Positions 61,191 through 64,000 of a DNA stretch of 64,000 nucleotides are shown here, piece by piece. The stretch is from contig NC_089856.1 of assembly GCF_036373705.1 (NCBI RefSeq), positions 9,566,001-9,630,000 of the forward strand, read 5' to 3'. Numbering within the stretch: the stretch's first letter is position 1; the number at the start of each line of letters is the position of its first letter. A program made the translations under genes and the position numbers. Under the pieces are notes generated by a model that saw only the letters and a program-made list of their open reading frames with translations, did no database searches and had not been told where the DNA came from. The DNA is from Amia ocellicauda. Lineage: Eukaryota > Chordata > Actinopteri > Amiiformes > Amiidae.

Positions 61191-62280
61191 TAGAGTCTGC
61201 AGTACTGTAGTTTCCAAGCTGATTTCATGTTACTAATAAAATGTGTTCAGATACAATGAAAAGTATTTGAACAATTGAGTATAATGGAAAGGGGCTACTT
61301 AAGTTAAGGGTTGATTAAGGATTTAATGAATTGATAGATAGTAAGCAGATACTGGGGTACTACAGGACTAGAGTTGGCTTGGGCTTATGAAGGTCTCCCA
61401 CACACATACAAAAATGACATTATAACATCAGGCAAGTTCCCATCGTATTGAGTTTAGGATGGATCTCTGAAATTAAACTGATGTAGACAGCTGTCTTCTC
61501 CAAATATCTGTATCCAAAGGCTTTGGGGCTCACAAAATGCAGGTTTGACAACGTATTTCAGCCCTTCCAGACTTAGTACATGAAACTCCATGTCATGCCA
61601 CTGACGATGAAGTGTAAATATTGTTCAATTGTTAAATATGATTGTTTCCATATTACGGATTGACAAAATGTTATTTGAGTATTAAAAAAAATATATATAG
61701 TAAAACTAGAACAAAATATTTCATTATTATTTAACAAACAATCTTAAATAAGATTGGGTTAGTTAATATTGAATTGTATCTGTTAAACATTATAAATTAA
61801 ATATAATTCAGATTACCTTATTTCCAGGCTGGAAACCTACTCGGTATTAACAGTCCAAAGGACAACAAGTAACTTTTGGTTTCATTTTCACAAATTCTTG
61901 CAGGGCGTTTAAAGGAAAACGAGATAATCGGGTTCACTCCTATATAGTCATAATAACATTCTTTCCCAAACAACACTTAAGAATTTCATACACATATATA
62001 ATTGTGTAGCATAAATTTTAGATATAAAATCCACATTATTTCCTATAGATATTTTCCACACGGGCGTTGCTACGAAATATCCACAGAAAGGCGAAGGCAT
62101 TTGGATTCCCCAAAAAGTACTGTTTTTATGCTAATAATAAATGATTGAATTCCTAACTATTCGGTAAGGTTTTTATAGCGATATAGTGTTCACGAAGATA
62201 TTTGCCAAGGCTGTGACCAGACTACGAACAATACAAAACACAGTTGTTTTATCATTTTTAGTTACTGAATCTGACGCATT
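61191..62280. other. A/T-rich DAZAP2 intron or upstream sequence
   Basis: The stretch is very A/T-rich with no exon or repeat recognised. If the 61190 exon is real, this would be intron 1 between it and a 5' UTR exon in the CpG-rich block to the right. Confidence 0.35.
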
Positions 62281-62284
62281 TAAC

Positions 62285-62475
62285 ACAGTGGGCGTTGCTG
62301 GGGGGTTTCCTTTTGGTGACCTGGCCGTGTGCTTGGTTATTTATGTGGTAACACTTGGTAGTACGTGTTGCCGGGGCTGCAGCTGTAACACTGTCGCCGC
62401 GCTGAAGAATGCAGCTCACAGCCGGCGCGATAAACCACCCGCTGCCTCACAGGCACTGTGCGTTTAGGCTTCATC
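62285..62475 (-). promoter_or_regulatory. DAZAP2: CpG-rich block, candidate DAZAP2 promoter
   Basis: This is the only CpG cluster right of the DAZAP2 exons ('ctgtcgccgcgctgaag', 'cagccggcgcgataaa'). In human DAZAP2 begins in a CpG island, and the next gene on that side (POU6F1) is transcribed divergently. The block may therefore start DAZAP2 leftward. No MNxKG-type start with a donor is visible inside it. Confidence 0.4.
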
Positions 62476-62479
62476 TTTT

Positions 62480-64000
62480 CCAGCTTGTGTTAAAAATGCC
62501 GACTAAAATGCCACTGGTGCTGCTACAACACTGTCTGAAACACCCATTTGAGAGAGAAAAAGAAAAAAAGGTCTGAATAGTAGGAAATGAGGACATGGGC
62601 CTATTTGTATCTTCGGAAGTCTCAAAAAGTGGCTGTATTGTCAGAGTAGCTTATAAAAAATATAAAAACTGTCCTAAAAAAAAAAAAAAAAAAGACAAGT
62701 AGACTTCCATCGTTCTCAAGTACACAAATATAGATGAATGAAACAATGTTCTACTTAACCCTGACTGTTTCCCTGACTCTGCAGGTAATTCAAAGCACGG
62801 TGTCCATGTGGACGGCCCCTTCAGTAGCGGTCACAGGTGTACTGCTCTCTAGACTGGACTGTCCTGACTCTGTACTCTTGAAACATGGCCTCTCCTTCCA
62901 CAGAGGAGGACATACCACCCACAGTTTGCACAGAGCTCAGCCTTCTCAAGACCAAAAATCAGGAACCATGGACAGACCAGAACAGAAAATCGCCACCACC
63001 AGCAGCTGGCAATCGAGTCCAAATCAGTAGAGATACTCAGTACCATACCACCTTGTGAAATATTAACATCTGCCCATTTGTGCCCATAACACTTCCATCA
63101 TCTCTATTATTGTGGGTCACCTCAAATACTCATTGGCTGGAACAAGAGCACAAGCCAGGGGTGCCCCAAGTCTGAACTTTGAGGGATGCCTTTCTCCAGC
63201 TCTTAATCTTAACTAATTACATAATAATCTAAAGTGTCCATCGTATCCATGTGTTTAGCAGGTTAAACAGAGCTAAAAGCCAACAGGATCCAGCCTGACA
63301 GGAACTAGACATTCCTGATATAAAAATCCCTGAACAATGGAGAGCCACGAATCTGCTCAGATCCCAAAACTGAGTACATTGTAAGAGACCTTGCTGATCT
63401 GTGAAGAGTCCCCATGTGTCTGGCAGTATCGGCAGGGTGGTAAATTCCTCCAAGCAGAAGGCTTTGTGTACAGTCGCGATCAAATCCCCATTTTCACCTA
63501 TGCTATACAATAGCTGGGGGCTGACATGACCCCCTCTACTTTACATACTGGTGAAATGTAAAGGGTTGCTCATTAAAACAGATGGTACCCTCGCCAGTGT
63601 TTTTTGTTGTAGTTTTGCTGGATGACGATTATATTGAATTTGTCGACAGAAACCCAGCTATAACGTGACGTGCAGCGGTGTGTTTTCATACAGTGCAGTA
63701 CAGGCATCCACGCAAAACACGACTCTTCGTAAAAGCGAAAAGTGCACGTTTTATTCGTGTATTATTTTACAATGTCGCACGTTTAAATTAAGCATTGCTT
63801 ACACAAAACACTATAGATGTACATATTGTACAGATCATTTCCCATCTTGAGCAGCCCAATGACCGGAAACTACATGTTTCCATATTAATTGTAATTATAC
63901 ACGTCCGCTCATTAGCTCGCCGCATCCACCACCACCTACATTACGATTTCATTACGTTACCACGAATTTCGTTTTTTGGAAATATCGGGCTGCAACCGTA
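62480..64000. other. Right-end intergenic stretch, nothing recognised
   Basis: A poly-A run lies at 62676-62694. The open frames lack splice context or protein character. The last 250 bases contain several CpGs but no recognisable exon. Confidence 0.4.

Noticed and set aside
62186-62467. Plus-strand frame over the DAZAP2-side CpG block
   Set aside because: It has no domain and no splice context; the stop-free stretch is explained by GC content.
63229-63510. Minus-strand 93-codon frame near the right end
   Set aside because: It has no recognisable family and no promoter or splice signal; I could not tell it from chance.
63745-64000. Possible 3' end of a minus-strand gene (tttatt at 63750, i.e. 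AATAAA on the minus strand)
   Set aside because: A single AATAAA is weak evidence, and human synteny predicts a divergent neighbour on this side, not a gene ending here.
1-64000. tRNA, rRNA, snRNA, CRISPR arrays or bacterial operons
   Set aside because: By eye I found no cloverleaf gene with A and B boxes outside SINE-like repeats, no snRNA match, no spaced direct repeats of CRISPR type, and no prokaryotic gene organisation.

Overview
The window is vertebrate nuclear DNA, most likely from a ray-finned fish. It carries five protein-coding genes with GT-AG introns, CpG-rich promoters and AATAAA polyadenylation signals. The introns and gaps hold fish-type dispersed repeats: SINE tails of the 'ccctggataagg...tctgctaagaaat' type, an L1-like and an RTE-like LINE remnant, and short inverted-terminal-repeat elements. 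A non-teleost ray-finned fish (sturgeon, paddlefish, gar or bowfin type) is my guess from repeat style only. There is no operon, CRISPR array or other prokaryotic feature.

Layout, left to right. 1-5930 is gene-poor, with simple repeats and a CpG island near 3.4-3.9 kb that may be the promoter of an upstream gene. RACGAP1 (+) has its promoter and a noncoding first exon near 6.0-6.17 kb, coding exons from 8200 to 16343 (633 codons) and a 3' UTR to about 18065. An L1 tail follows at 18.5-19.7 kb. A DUF1295 / steroid-5-alpha-reductase-like membrane protein (-) runs from 23398 down to 20408 (261 codons). It is head-to-head with BIN2 (+), whose coding exons run from 26440 to 42514 (572 codons) and whose 3' UTR ends near 45295. 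SMAGP (+) follows within about 0.5 kb, with its CpG promoter at 45.7-46.0 kb and coding exons from 48333 to 51074 (83 codons). DAZAP2 (-) faces it, with coding exons from about 61190 down to 57325 and a 3' UTR to about 53.2 kb. The last 1.5 kb shows nothing I can call.

All coding models were assembled by hand from splice sites and reading phase. Every exon junction keeps frame and the predicted lengths are close to the known families. BIN2-SMAGP-DAZAP2 is the same order and relative orientation I remember at human 12q13, and RACGAP1 also lies on 12q13. The block therefore looks like conserved bony-vertebrate synteny. The genes do not form one pathway: RACGAP1 acts in cytokinesis and Rho-GTPase control, BIN2 in membrane curvature of blood-lineage cells, SMAGP in epithelial adhesion, and DAZAP2 as a WW/SH3-binding adaptor. 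The DUF1295 protein has no role I can assign.

The most interesting points are: a BIN2 that still encodes an amphiphysin-like SH3 tail whose ligand-binding aromatic residues have been replaced; an intact uncharacterised DUF1295 gene sharing a divergent promoter region with BIN2; a textbook CCAAT plus CDE/CHR cell-cycle promoter at RACGAP1; and several undescribed palindromic or inverted-terminal-repeat elements.
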